Shown: positions 8,418 to 16,863 of the stretch, piece by piece | Layout: each line of letters starts with the position of its first letter | Numbering within the stretch: position 1 is the first letter of the stretch | The notes under the pieces: generated by a model | Databases searched by the model: none | Told to the model about the DNA's origin: nothing | The model's input: the letters and a program-made list of their open reading frames with translations, nothing else | Origin: Paenibacillus massiliensis 2301065 = DSM 16942 | GTDB taxonomy: Bacteria > Bacillota > Bacilli > Paenibacillales > Paenibacillaceae | DNA length: 64,000 bases | Reading direction: 5' to 3' | Assembly (NCBI RefSeq): GCF_000377505.1 | Contig: NZ_KB898187.1 | Span: forward strand, 1 to 64,000 | Program-made: the position numbers and the translations under genes

Positions 8418-9200
8418 ATGCCAGATATGAATGAGATTGTAGGTACCCATGACATCCTGATGATTACACTGGATACGCTGCGTTATGATGTAGCCAAGCT
8501 GGAGGAGGAGCATTGTCCGAACCTGTGTGCGGACGGCCCCTGGGAGAAGAGACATACACCAGGAAGCTTTACCTATGCGGCTCACCATGCCTTCTTTGGT
8601 GGATTTCTACCGACGCCAGCGAACACCGACAAAGCCTCACATGTAAGGCTGTTTCATACGAAAAATACAGGACTGCCCACGCACCCCCATAGCTGGTTGT
8701 TTGATGCCCCTGACCTGGTAACAGGACTACAGCAGGAAGGGTATCGGACCATTTGTATAGGTGGTGTCATCTTCTTCACCAAAAAGAACAAGCTGGCCAA
8801 GGTTCTGCCATCATACTTTATGGAAAGCTACTGGCGGATGACCTTCGGTGTAACGAACCCGAGATCCACGGAGCATCAAGTAAATCATGCGCTAAAGCTT
8901 CTAGCTGATGCTGATCCTGCGCAGCGGCTATTTATGTTTTTGAATGTGTCGGCTCTGCATGGCCCCAATCATTATTTTGTACCGGGTGCGAAGAAGGATT
9001 CCATCGAGACCCAGAGAGCGGGGCTTCGATATGTGGATGAGCAATTGGGGCCACTGTTCGAAGCGATGCGCAGACGCTCCAAGACCTTCTGCATGGTGTT
9101 CTCGGATCATGGAACGGCCTACGGAGAGGATGGCTATGAAGGGCATCGGCTAGCACACGAGGTCGTCTGGAATGTGCCATATCGCGAATTCTTCCTGTGA
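8418..9200 (+). CDS. STM4013/SEN3800-family hydrolase (alkaline phosphatase/sulfatase fold)
   Basis: 260 residues from ATG 8418 with AAGGAGGG upstream. The N-terminal ITLDTLRYD is the metal- and nucleophile-bearing motif of the alkaline phosphatase/sulfatase superfamily (Asp plus catalytic Thr). Further metal ligands are seen in SALHGPNHYF and near the C-terminus in VFSDHGTAYGEDGYEGHR. The protein lacks a signal peptide, so it should hydrolyse or transfer a phosphate or sulfate ester inside the cell. In a cluster with an APS kinase, a sulfo- or phospho-ester intermediate is plausible. Intergenic distances before and after are 44 and 88 bp. Confidence 0.88.
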   Translation: MPDMNEIVGTHDILMITLDTLRYDVAKLEEEHCPNLCADGPWEKRHTPGSFTYAAHHAFFGGFLPTPANTDKASHVRLFHTKNTGLPTHPHSWLFDAPDLVTGLQQEGYRTICIGGVIFFTKKNKLAKVLPSYFMESYWRMTFGVTNPRSTEHQVNHALKLLADADPAQRLFMFLNVSALHGPNHYFVPGAKKDSIETQRAGLRYVDEQLGPLFEAMRRRSKTFCMVFSDHGTAYGEDGYEGHRLAHEVVWNVPYREFFL

Positions 9201-9288
9201 TGAGAAATATCGTGCAGCAGACAGCAGATTGAAGTATGAACAGGGGCTTGATGTCCTGATGGAGCATAAATGAGAGGAGGGAGCATTA

Positions 9289-10713
9289 ATGAGTACCGTG
9301 CCCGAGGAACCGGCTCTGTCCATGAATCGTGGCGGCTCTACACATCAGAGTAAGAGGCCACAGCGAATGAACAGAGCAGATTGGCCGCAGCACTGGATCG
9401 AATGGGAGGCAGGACTACGGGAGGCCCCCTATCGTTCTTATTTATACTCTTATCCACATAAGACGGCATATCATGAGATTAATCCACCGATTCCATTATC
9501 CACCCTATGGAGTAAGGAGAAGCTGGAGAGCTATTTTTTGTACATGCATATCCCGTTTTGCGGTGCGAGATGCGGCTTCTGCAATCTCTTCACGCTCCCG
9601 GATCGAAGAGCTGATGTCCATGTGGAGTACGTGGATGCGCTTGAGCGTCAGGCACGTGAATGGGCTCCATTTGTGAAGGGAAGTCCGTTCTCTCGCTTTG
9701 CGATTGGTGGTGGAACACCTACTTTGCTGTCAGCGGAGCTGCTGGAGCGGGTATTCCATATTGCCAAGCAAGAGATGGGGCTGGATACGGAGCAAGTCTC
9801 CATTTCGGTGGAGACCTCACCAGATACAGTTACTCCCGATCGGCTGGAGGTGCTGAAGAAGCACCGTACCGATCGAATCAGCATGGGCATTCAGAGCTTT
9901 GTAGAAGAGGAGAGCATAGCCATTCATCGACCGCAAAAGCCCGCTCTGGTCCGACAGGCATTGGGTATGCTACAAGAGTATCGTTTCCCGCTACTAAATG
10001 TAGACCTGATCTATGGACTACCTGGGCAGACGGTAGAGTCGTGGCTGTATTCGCTGGAACAGGCTCTGTCGTACAATCCCGGTGAAATTTTTATTTACCC
10101 ACTATATATTCGTGAGAATACCATTCTCAAGCCTGGACAGACAGGTCTAGAGAAGGATATTCGCCTTGAGCTATACAAGGCCGCGAGTCAACGGCTTCTG
10201 CAGGCTGGCTATAAGCAGTTCTCCATGCGACGCTTTGCACGTGAGGGTGCAGGTACCACGAAATCACTGCTTCCCTACAGCTGTCAGGAGGAAGGAATGG
10301 TAGGTCTGGGCTGCGGCGCACGCTCGTATACTCAGGGCGTTCATTACGCTTCCAGATACGGTACGAGCATTGCAGCAACACGGCATATTCTTGCAGATTA
10401 TGTGGCAGCCAAGCGACATGATGCCGTGGACTACGGCTTCATCTTGAATGAAGAGGAGCGGCAGCGTCGTTTCATCCTGAAGGCACTTCTCCATGCAGAG
10501 GGGCTGGAGCTTGCAGCCTATAGTGAGCGCTTTGGCGCAGAGCCCTTCGTTCACGTACCAGAGCTGTCGATGCTGGTCGGTACTGGAGTTGCATATATTG
10601 AAGAGAACGTTCTTCGGCTGACAGAGGAGGGCATGGGCTACTCGGATGCCATTGGGGATTGGTTGATTTCATCCGATGTTCGTAACCGAATGGAAGGATA
10701 TGTACACGCATGA
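9289..10713 (+). CDS. STM4012-family radical SAM protein (HemW-like)
   Basis: 474 residues from ATG 9289 with AGGAGGGAG upstream. Residues ~86-99 contain HIPFCGARCGFC, the CxxxCxxC motif binding the [4Fe-4S] cluster that cleaves S-adenosylmethionine. Further SAM-binding motifs are GGGTPTLL and the HemW-like IYGLPGQT. The fold resembles the coproporphyrinogen oxidase-like/HemW group, some of which bind haem or act as methyltransferases. The stop codon overlaps the start of the next gene (ATGA), so the two radical SAM enzymes are translationally coupled. Reaction unknown. Confidence 0.9.
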   Translation: MSTVPEEPALSMNRGGSTHQSKRPQRMNRADWPQHWIEWEAGLREAPYRSYLYSYPHKTAYHEINPPIPLSTLWSKEKLESYFLYMHIPFCGARCGFCNLFTLPDRRADVHVEYVDALERQAREWAPFVKGSPFSRFAIGGGTPTLLSAELLERVFHIAKQEMGLDTEQVSISVETSPDTVTPDRLEVLKKHRTDRISMGIQSFVEEESIAIHRPQKPALVRQALGMLQEYRFPLLNVDLIYGLPGQTVESWLYSLEQALSYNPGEIFIYPLYIRENTILKPGQTGLEKDIRLELYKAASQRLLQAGYKQFSMRRFAREGAGTTKSLLPYSCQEEGMVGLGCGARSYTQGVHYASRYGTSIAATRHILADYVAAKRHDAVDYGFILNEEERQRRFILKALLHAEGLELAAYSERFGAEPFVHVPELSMLVGTGVAYIEENVLRLTEEGMGYSDAIGDWLISSDVRNRMEGYVHA

Positions 10714-11600
10714 GGGCGACTTTATATTATCGAGGGACACTATCCTCTTGTAATTATACTTGTCCATATTGTCCTTTCAGCAAGACGAAGGATTCGCGTG
10801 AGACACTAATGCTTGATCGCAGACAGCTGGCGGAATTTGTAGACTGGGTTGAAGCACAGCAGGAGCAGGGGCATACGCTGTCGATCTTTTTTAATCCCTA
10901 TGGCGAGGCGTTGATTCATTCCTGGTATCGCGAGGCTCTGGTACGTTTATCCCATATGCCTCATATCGAGAAGTTATCCATTCAGACGAATCTATCCGTG
11001 AAGCTGGACTGGACAGAGCAATTGCAGCCAGGGAAAATGTCATTCTGGGCGACTTATCATCCAGGTCAGACACAGGAAGACCACTTTCTGTCTCAATGTC
11101 AAGCCATCCACAGCCGTGGGCTTGGACTCAGTGTTGGGACGGTGGGGATTCGTCAGTCGTTTCCAGCTATTCGCACCCTCCGGGCCCAGCTTCCGAAGGA
11201 GGTCTATATGTGGGTGAATGCCTTCAAAGACCGCCCACACTATTATACGCCCGCGGAGATAGAGGAATTAACCGCTCTTGATCCTCACTTTGGATGGAAT
11301 GTACAGGATTATCCGAGTCAGGGCAAGGCTTGTGCAGCAGGAGAGACGGTCTTCTACGTGCAGGGGAATGGGAATGTCAAACGATGCTACAAGGATCGGC
11401 AAGTCATCGGCCATCTCTATCGGCAAGGACTTGAGGGATTGGCTGCTGAGCGAAGCTGTCGCATGAAGATGTGCGGCTGTCACATCGGATATATCCATAT
11501 GAAGGGGCATCCGATTGGTGAGCAATTCGGCGGAGGACTGCTGGAACGGATTCCAGGTCGACCGATACCGCAAGAGGACAGGGAGGTGCAGCAGGCATGA
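10710..11600 (+). CDS. STM4011-family radical SAM protein
   Basis: 296 residues. ATG 10710 overlaps the previous stop by 4 bases. CNYTCPYCPFSKT (~residues 15-27) is the radical SAM CxxxCxxC motif. The C-terminal ~80 residues hold further cysteines (CAAGE, VKRCYKD, SCRMKMCGCH), a layout like a SPASM/twitch auxiliary Fe-S cluster domain found in peptide-modifying radical SAM enzymes. The protein is short for a full SPASM enzyme. The family is known only as a neighbour of STM4012-STM4015. Auxiliary-cluster binding is inferred from cysteine spacing. Confidence 0.88.
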   Translation: MRATLYYRGTLSSCNYTCPYCPFSKTKDSRETLMLDRRQLAEFVDWVEAQQEQGHTLSIFFNPYGEALIHSWYREALVRLSHMPHIEKLSIQTNLSVKLDWTEQLQPGKMSFWATYHPGQTQEDHFLSQCQAIHSRGLGLSVGTVGIRQSFPAIRTLRAQLPKEVYMWVNAFKDRPHYYTPAEIEELTALDPHFGWNVQDYPSQGKACAAGETVFYVQGNGNVKRCYKDRQVIGHLYRQGLEGLAAERSCRMKMCGCHIGYIHMKGHPIGEQFGGGLLERIPGRPIPQEDREVQQA

Positions 11601-12208
11601 TACAGGCTCGTACGCCGCTTCTGAGACGAGACAAGGAACAGCTTAACGAGCATACAGCAGCCGTAATCTGGTTAACGGGTCTGCCCGGTGCAGGCAAATC
11701 CACGCTTGCTATAGAGCTTGAGCATATCTTGCATGAGAAGGGCATTCGAACGGCCCTCTTGGATGGGGATGTATTGCGCCAAGGCCTTAATCGTGATCTG
11801 GGGTTTACTGCCGAGGCACGAGCAGAGAATATTCGAAGGACAGCCGAAGCCGCACGTCTACTAGCGAATGCGGGAGTGGTCACCATCTGTGCTCTGATTT
11901 CACCCTACGAAGCAGATCGTCACCAGGCCAGAGAGATCATCGGGCCCATTCCGTTCTGCGAGGTGTATGTGGATTGTGACCTTGATATTTGCGAAAGTCG
12001 TGATCCTAAGGGAATGTATCGGAAGGCACGAAGTGGAGATATTCCGAATTTTACAGGAGTCAGCGCACCCTATGAGGTGCCCACTCACCCAGAGCTGCGA
12101 ATTGCGACTGGGCACAACGATGTGAAGCAATCGATCGATGAGCTGCTGTCCGGGCTGTCCGCACTGCAGTTGATTCGAAACGTGAGATTGGATAACGTTC
12201 ATCACTAG
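11597..12208 (+). CDS. cysC: Adenylyl-sulfate (APS) kinase
   Basis: 203 residues. ATG 11597 overlaps the previous stop by 4 bases. APS kinase makes PAPS from APS and ATP. Seen here: the P-loop WLTGLPGAGKST, the DGDVLRQGLNRDLGF motif that binds APS, ENIRRTAEAARLLANAG, and the lid region RDPKGMYRKARSGDIPNFTG. No ATP sulfurylase or sulfite-producing reductase accompanies it. It is fused translationally to an STM4011-4015 operon rather than to a cysteine pathway, which suggests the operon needs PAPS as a sulfo or phospho-adenylyl donor. A changed substrate range cannot be excluded. Confidence 0.92.
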   Translation: MIQARTPLLRRDKEQLNEHTAAVIWLTGLPGAGKSTLAIELEHILHEKGIRTALLDGDVLRQGLNRDLGFTAEARAENIRRTAEAARLLANAGVVTICALISPYEADRHQAREIIGPIPFCEVYVDCDLDICESRDPKGMYRKARSGDIPNFTGVSAPYEVPTHPELRIATGHNDVKQSIDELLSGLSALQLIRNVRLDNVHH

Positions 12209-12286
12209 AGCCATTTGAATTTTGAACATTAGAGACAATCAAATTCAGCGATGCAGAAAAGATGGGTCTGATTCTAGCTTATGTGC

Positions 12287-12332
12287 AAAAAGGGGATTCC
12301 CCGGTTCATGGAACCATCGGGAATCCCCTTTG
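12287..12332 (-). terminator. Terminator shared by convergent units
   Basis: AAGGGGATTCCC...GGGAATCCCCTT forms a long perfect stem. On the minus strand it is followed by TTTTT, serving the genes at 12363-13103. On the plus strand only TTT follows, so it is a weaker terminator for the six-gene operon. Confidence 0.85.
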
Positions 12333-12362
12333 CTATTAACGTATATCTATTCGGTGTTCAGA

Positions 12363-12641
12363 CTACGTGCGAATATGAGCTGTGATCTCTTCATCCAAAT
12401 GCAGCGTCAAATCCTCACGATAGGCCCGAATCTGATATTCGGTATGCACGTATCTCAGGATAGCTTCAGTAATGTTGGACTCGACCAGATACTGACTTCT
12501 GCCATGAACCCATACTTCAGCAGTGTAGCCTGTGTCCTCATCCCAGCTAAGTTCGACCGAAATATCGGTCGGGCTTACTTGCTTGCGTTCAGCCATATGA
12601 AGGCAGACCGCGTTTATAATTTCATCCATGCTAATAACCAT
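12363..12641 (-). CDS. DUF2653 family protein (YxcD-like)
   Basis: 92 residues, acidic, no signal peptide. The sequence matches the DUF2653 pattern I know from Bacillus YxcD: MDEIINAVCLHMAERKQV, ELSWDEDTGYTAEVWVHGR and NITEAILRYV. Function unknown. It lies 6 bp behind the membrane protein gene at 12648-13103, with an AAGGAC ribosome site overlapping that gene's end, so the two are co-transcribed and probably act together. Confidence 0.8.
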   Translation of the reverse strand: MVISMDEIINAVCLHMAERKQVSPTDISVELSWDEDTGYTAEVWVHGRSQYLVESNITEAILRYVHTEYQIRAYREDLTLHLDEEITAHIRT

Positions 12642-12647
12642 AGTTTA

Positions 12648-13103
12648 TCAACGTCCTTGGTGAGAATCATTGACTTTGCGGCGATTTTTGAAGTTGCGAT
12701 ACAGTGCGAATGCAGCTACCACAATCAGATAAATAACGAGCAGGTTCACTGCAAGACCCAGGATCTCACCCAGTCCACCCATACCAGCGAACAGTCCGCC
12801 AAACAGCAAGCCTGCAATACCGCCGATCATCAGGCCCTTCATGAGTCCGCCACCACCGAACATGCCACCACCCGTAGTACGGTTTGCCGTGTTGGAAGCA
12901 GCGCCATTCGTGTTGTTCGTGCCGCTGTCGCTCTTGTTGACGTTACTGCTGTTGTTGGCTTTGTTAGGTGTCTGCTGGTAGCTCTTGACTCCGGATTTGA
13001 AGCCGCCTCGTCTAGCATCTGCCGTGGAAGGCGCAGCCAAGGCAAAGATTAAGGTGAAGGCCATCATAATCATGGTGAATTTTTTAAGTGAGAATGCTTT
13101 CAT
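12648..13103 (-). CDS. Small secreted/membrane protein with Tim44-like glycine-rich region
   Basis: 151 residues. Residues 1-30 are a signal peptide ending ...APSTADA. Next come RRGGFKSG, an Asn/Ser/Thr-rich linker (~40-75), a Gly/Met-rich segment (GGGMFGGGGLMKG) and two hydrophobic spans (~87-110 and ~113-135) ending in a basic tail. The layout resembles small bacterial proteins annotated as Tim44-like, which pair with YxcD. Function is unknown. GGAGGT lies 14 bases before the ATG on the minus strand. The 240-bp region to the next gene holds only its AT-rich promoter area. Confidence 0.7.
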   Translation of the reverse strand: MKAFSLKKFTMIMMAFTLIFALAAPSTADARRGGFKSGVKSYQQTPNKANNSSNVNKSDSGTNNTNGAASNTANRTTGGGMFGGGGLMKGLMIGGIAGLLFGGLFAGMGGLGEILGLAVNLLVIYLIVVAAFALYRNFKNRRKVNDSHQGR

Positions 13104-13345
13104 TAATATCGAATACCTCCATTTAATTTAAATTAATCATCTTACTCAGCCGCTTACACATGTTATACGAATCAGCTGGAGAAGGGTTTCAAAAATAATT
13201 AATAAAAAAATGATAATTTTATGCGTGCAATACGAACGAGTAATTCAATGCCTCTTTTTTTACCGCAGAGCACTAATGTGATCTGAAACAGTTCTGAATG
13301 GCAGATCAGCTCGGGAGTAATCAGGTCCAAATTCCGATTAAGTTA

Positions 13346-13915
13346 CTAGCTGTTGAGCGTCAAGAATGGATTGTTATCAGCTCTTACATCACCCGTAGCG
13401 AGCATGCGAAGCACCATCTGGCACCATTCCAGACCAGCCTTGGCATTCAAGAGACCCTTCTGTACCAGAATGAAATCGCCGAAGGAAGGGCTGCCGAAAT
13501 GCAAATTATCTGTCGGGATGTTCTCCAGAATCTTTTCGAAATATTGAATGCGTCCTGTAAAATGCCGTTTGCGTTCTTCCAGCATACGGACGGCACTGCC
13601 CTGATCAGCAAGCCATAGACAGAATAGGCGAAGACTCAGCTCATCCCTCGTAACGGGTGGGGCTGCAGACTCTTGAGTCCATTGCTGCAAAGTATGAATA
13701 CCTTTGTCTGTAATGGAATACATTTTCTTGTCGGGTTTGTCCGATTGCTGAATCCAACGGGAGGACAGAAGTCCGTTCTTCTCCATACGTGATAGCAACG
13801 GGTAGATCTGACTGTGCTTGGCTTGCCAAAAAGGCTGAATCTCCAGCATCAGATCGTAGCCCGAGGATTCCCGTCTAGCGAGCAATCCTAATAAACCATA
13901 GGATAGCAAATTCAT
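13346..13915 (-). CDS. PadR-family transcriptional regulator
   Basis: 189 residues. Residues ~1-85 form the PadR winged helix-turn-helix (LLGLLARRESSGYDLMLEIQPFW, HSQIYPLLSRMEKNGLL, KKMYSITDKGIHTLQQW). The remainder is the helical Vir_act_alpha_C-type dimerisation domain (ERKRHFTGRIQYFEKIL). PadR proteins are ligand-responsive repressors, often of efflux or phenolic-acid genes. The gene has AAGGAGA upstream of its ATG and stands alone between two intergenic regions. The target is unknown. Confidence 0.9.
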   Translation of the reverse strand: MNLLSYGLLGLLARRESSGYDLMLEIQPFWQAKHSQIYPLLSRMEKNGLLSSRWIQQSDKPDKKMYSITDKGIHTLQQWTQESAAPPVTRDELSLRLFCLWLADQGSAVRMLEERKRHFTGRIQYFEKILENIPTDNLHFGSPSFGDFILVQKGLLNAKAGLEWCQMVLRMLATGDVRADNNPFLTLNS

Positions 13916-13947
13916 ATTGAATAGTCTCCTTCATCCAATTTGCGAAC

Positions 13948-13958
13948 ATGTTGTACAT
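13948..13958 (-). promoter_or_regulatory. Possible PadR operator half-sites
   Basis: ATGTTGTACAT lies about 33 bp upstream of the padR-like start. It combines the ATGT and ACAT half-sites typical of PadR operators, although the usual spacing is larger. A second palindrome, AGTGTACACT, lies near 14130. The rest of the 327-bp gap (13916-14242) shows nothing else I can name. Confidence 0.3.
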
Positions 13959-14185
13959 TTGAATCGGCGGCTGAGCGGTCTGCTGCATACGAGCAGCCAC
14001 TTTTTCAGCGTTTTGCACATCCCATTACAGCGTCATCAAGCACAATATTATACGCAAAGTATTGAACTGCACTATAAATATTGTTCGTTGAAAATCACTT
14101 ATTGGATTGATGCAAAAGGCTTATATAAAAGTGTACACTGAAACTGTATGGTTTGACAACTTGTGCTCTGAATTGCTTATGTAAC

Positions 14186-14225
14186 AGAAAGAGGCCGATT
14201 CCATATGTTTCCTGAAATCGGCCTC
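14186..14225 (-). terminator. Terminator of the carbonic anhydrase gene
   Basis: GAGGCCGATT (14191-14200) pairs perfectly with AATCGGCCTC (14216-14225). On the minus strand it is followed by TTTCT. It lies just behind the stop of the gene at 14243-14821. Confidence 0.75.
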
Positions 14226-14242
14226 TCAAGTGTAGAGGGAAC

Positions 14243-14821
14243 TTATGCTTTTTCCTGCTCGTAACCGTCTACTACTAAGGTAAGCTCACCTGTCTCTGGG
14301 TGAATAATCATGCCATGCACGGGCACTTCCGCAGGTAGTAACGGATGGTTCTTGATGACTCCCACAGTGCTTGTCACGCCTTCTGTGACATTTTCGAAGC
14401 CACGTAGCCATTTCTTAAGCTTGATACCTGAATTTTCTAGCGTACTTAGGACCTCTTGTGATATTCCGCGCTCCAGCATGTGTCCGATCATGACATCTGA
14501 GTTCAAGGCAGCCATGCCACATTCATGATGTCCGACGACAACGACTTCATCGGCGCCTAGCTCATAGATGGCTACCAGCACGCTCCGCATGACACTTCCG
14601 AAGGGTTGAGAGATGATCGCTCCGGCATTCTTGATGACTTTAACGTCTCCGTTACGAAAATTCATAGCACTATGCAATAACTCTACCAAACGGGTGTCCA
14701 TACAAGTGATTAACACCATTTTTTTGTTGGGGAATTTGCCAGTCTTGAAGCTCTCGTATTCTTTTTTTTCCACGAAGGCTTTGTTATGTTCTAGTATTTG
14801 CTGGATCTGATTCACGTTCAT
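14243..14821 (-). CDS. Beta-class carbonic anhydrase
   Basis: 192 residues, cytoplasmic. It interconverts CO2 and bicarbonate. The zinc-site motifs are present: CMDTRL (~residues 40-45, Cys, Asp and Arg) and HHECGM (~98-103, His and Cys). The length fits the small beta-CA subgroup with YtiB of Bacillus. AGGAGGA precedes the ATG. Monocistronic, with its own terminator. Confidence 0.93.
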   Translation of the reverse strand: MNVNQIQQILEHNKAFVEKKEYESFKTGKFPNKKMVLITCMDTRLVELLHSAMNFRNGDVKVIKNAGAIISQPFGSVMRSVLVAIYELGADEVVVVGHHECGMAALNSDVMIGHMLERGISQEVLSTLENSGIKLKKWLRGFENVTEGVTSTVGVIKNHPLLPAEVPVHGMIIHPETGELTLVVDGYEQEKA

Positions 14822-14963
14822 TCCTCCTACATTTGCAAGTGATCTTAAAGCGGTGAATTACTTATTTCAAAATTTAGCTTTTGAAGCGGAATTGAATTTG
14901 ATTATACGTAACTATAGAAGTATCATCAAGTAGTAAGCAAAAAAATGAAATGAGGTGGATAGT

Positions 14964-16481
14964 ATGGCACAAGCACCAGCTGAGCGGCTCGAAGAGCTGA
15001 AGGAACTGGTTCGCAAGATTAAAAGCTATGTGGAGGCAATCGGACTCATGCATTGGGATCTAAGAACGGGAGCTCCCCGCAAAGGAGTCGATATCCGCTC
15101 GCAGACGATCGGAATGCTCACTACAGAATGCTTCAAGCTGCAGGTGTCGCCACAGATGGGCGAGCTGCTGAAGTATTTTGCTGATCCAGGAATCATGGCA
15201 GATCTTAGCGATACAGATCGACGACTGATTGAAGAATGCCGCACAGAATACGAGCGTAATCTTTCCGTTCCGGCGGACAAGATCAACGAGTACAGCATTC
15301 TCGCCGCGCAATCCGAGAGCTATTGGGAAGAAGCGAAGGCTAATAACGACTTTGCTGGCTTTGAACCCTACCTTACGAAGATTGTAGCCTTCAAGCAGGA
15401 ATTTATTGAATACTGGGGCGTGAAGGATACTCGTTATGATACGCTGCTGGATATGTACGAGCCTGAGCTGACGGTTGCAAAGCTGGACGATGTGTTCGGA
15501 AGGCTTAAGAAAAGACTGGTACCACTATTGGAGCGTATTCAGGCATCTCCGCACCAGCCGACACACGATTTCTTACATAAGGACTATGATGTCAAGCAGC
15601 AAGAAGCATTCGGACTGTTCCTGCTCAAGGAAATGGGCTACGACTTCGAAGCGGGACGACTTGATGAGAGTGTGCATCCTTTTGCTACTGGACTGAATCC
15701 CGGGGATGTTCGCATCACGACTCACTACATGCCGAATGATGTCCTCAGTGCGATCTTCAGTTCTCTCCATGAAGGAGGGCATGCGCTGTATGAGCAAAAT
15801 ATCTCGCAGGAGCTGGCAGGTACGCTACTGGCTGAAGGAACCTCGATGGGGATTCACGAATCGCAGTCCCGTCTATGGGAAAATATGATTGGCCGAAGCA
15901 AACCATTCTGGCAGCGCTACTATAACGATCTGCAGAAGCATTTCCCAGAGCAATTGAAGGACGTGACGATGGAGCAGTTCTATCTGGCAGTGAATCGGGT
16001 GGAGAATTCCTTGATCCGGATTGAAGCTGATGAATTGACCTACAATCTTCATATTATTATCCGTTATGAGATCGAGAAGATGCTGTTCAACGAAGGTCTT
16101 GAGGTCAGTAAGCTACCAGAAGTATGGAATGAGAAGTACAAAGCGTATCTGGGGCTCACACCTCCAAGCAACAGTCAGGGAGTGCTACAGGACGTGCATT
16201 GGTCTGGCGGTGATTTTGGATATTTCGCCTCGTATTCTTTAGGAAATATGTATGCCGCACAAATTTTGGCGACGCTGCGTAAGGAAATGCCAGAATTCGA
16301 TCATTATATCGCGCGTGGTGAGCTGCTGCCCATCAAGGAGTGGCTGACGGACAAAATTTATGTGTACGGCAAGAGCCGCACGCCTTCCGAATTGATCGAA
16401 GCTATTACAGGTGAGGAATTGAATCCGGATTATCTGGCTGATTATCTGGAGCAGAAGTATACTGAGATTTATAAGCTCTAG
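14964..16481 (+). CDS. M32 (Taq-type) metallocarboxypeptidase
   Basis: 505 residues from ATG 14964. A GTG at 14955 is in frame, but the GAGGTGG ribosome site overlaps it. The HExxH zinc motif is HEGGHALYE (~residues 270-278), followed about 25 residues later by IHESQSRLWEN, which supplies the third ligand Glu as in the family. The family has about 500 residues, so this is full length. It removes C-terminal residues from peptides in the cytoplasm. Single-gene unit with a strong terminator downstream. Confidence 0.93.
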   Translation: MAQAPAERLEELKELVRKIKSYVEAIGLMHWDLRTGAPRKGVDIRSQTIGMLTTECFKLQVSPQMGELLKYFADPGIMADLSDTDRRLIEECRTEYERNLSVPADKINEYSILAAQSESYWEEAKANNDFAGFEPYLTKIVAFKQEFIEYWGVKDTRYDTLLDMYEPELTVAKLDDVFGRLKKRLVPLLERIQASPHQPTHDFLHKDYDVKQQEAFGLFLLKEMGYDFEAGRLDESVHPFATGLNPGDVRITTHYMPNDVLSAIFSSLHEGGHALYEQNISQELAGTLLAEGTSMGIHESQSRLWENMIGRSKPFWQRYYNDLQKHFPEQLKDVTMEQFYLAVNRVENSLIRIEADELTYNLHIIIRYEIEKMLFNEGLEVSKLPEVWNEKYKAYLGLTPPSNSQGVLQDVHWSGGDFGYFASYSLGNMYAAQILATLRKEMPEFDHYIARGELLPIKEWLTDKIYVYGKSRTPSELIEAITGEELNPDYLADYLEQKYTEIYKL

Positions 16482-16599
16482 TCGAAATTGATCAGACCGA
16501 AATCGTTCTTAACGATAACGAATGTATGCTGCTGCGTTCCCATTAAGCTTGTTAGCAACTATGGGATAACACCGTTTGTCATGGCTGCATGTAGCACAA

Positions 16600-16627
16600 A
16601 AGGCCCTCCCAAGGAGGGCTTTTTTGT
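16600..16627 (+). terminator. Rho-independent terminator
   Basis: GCCCTCC-CAA-GGAGGGC followed by TTTTTTG. It ends the M32 peptidase transcript. The rest of 16482-16863 shows no gene and no recognisable riboswitch; in particular I find no TPP box in front of the transporter operon. Confidence 0.9.
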
Positions 16628-16863
16628 CGTTATCTCTGCGCGAAGCTTGCCCCAGTAGAAGGAGACATTGTTGCACAGTTTGTAACTTAAGCAATCATGG
16701 TAATCCCTGTCGAGATGCGTGCATGAATGGATAGTGTAGTGTATGTATTAAGTGCGGTGTGCATTGTAGAAAGATGGATGTAGCGTGGTATGTGCGATTA
16801 ACCATTCCTGAAACATCTGCATAGTTATATAGAAAGTTTGAAGGTGAATTGGGAGGAATGGGG

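Noticed and set aside
12222-13052. Plus-strand open frame of 276 codons
   Set aside because: Antisense to the DUF2653 pair, which has recognisable sequence, a signal peptide and ribosome sites. It also runs through a terminator.
13298-13618. Plus-strand frame opposite the PadR gene
   Set aside because: The PadR winged-helix domain on the minus strand is clear, so this frame is a shadow.
16482-16863. TPP or other riboswitch before the ABC transporter
   Set aside because: None of the conserved TPP-box sequences is present; only a terminator hairpin is visible.
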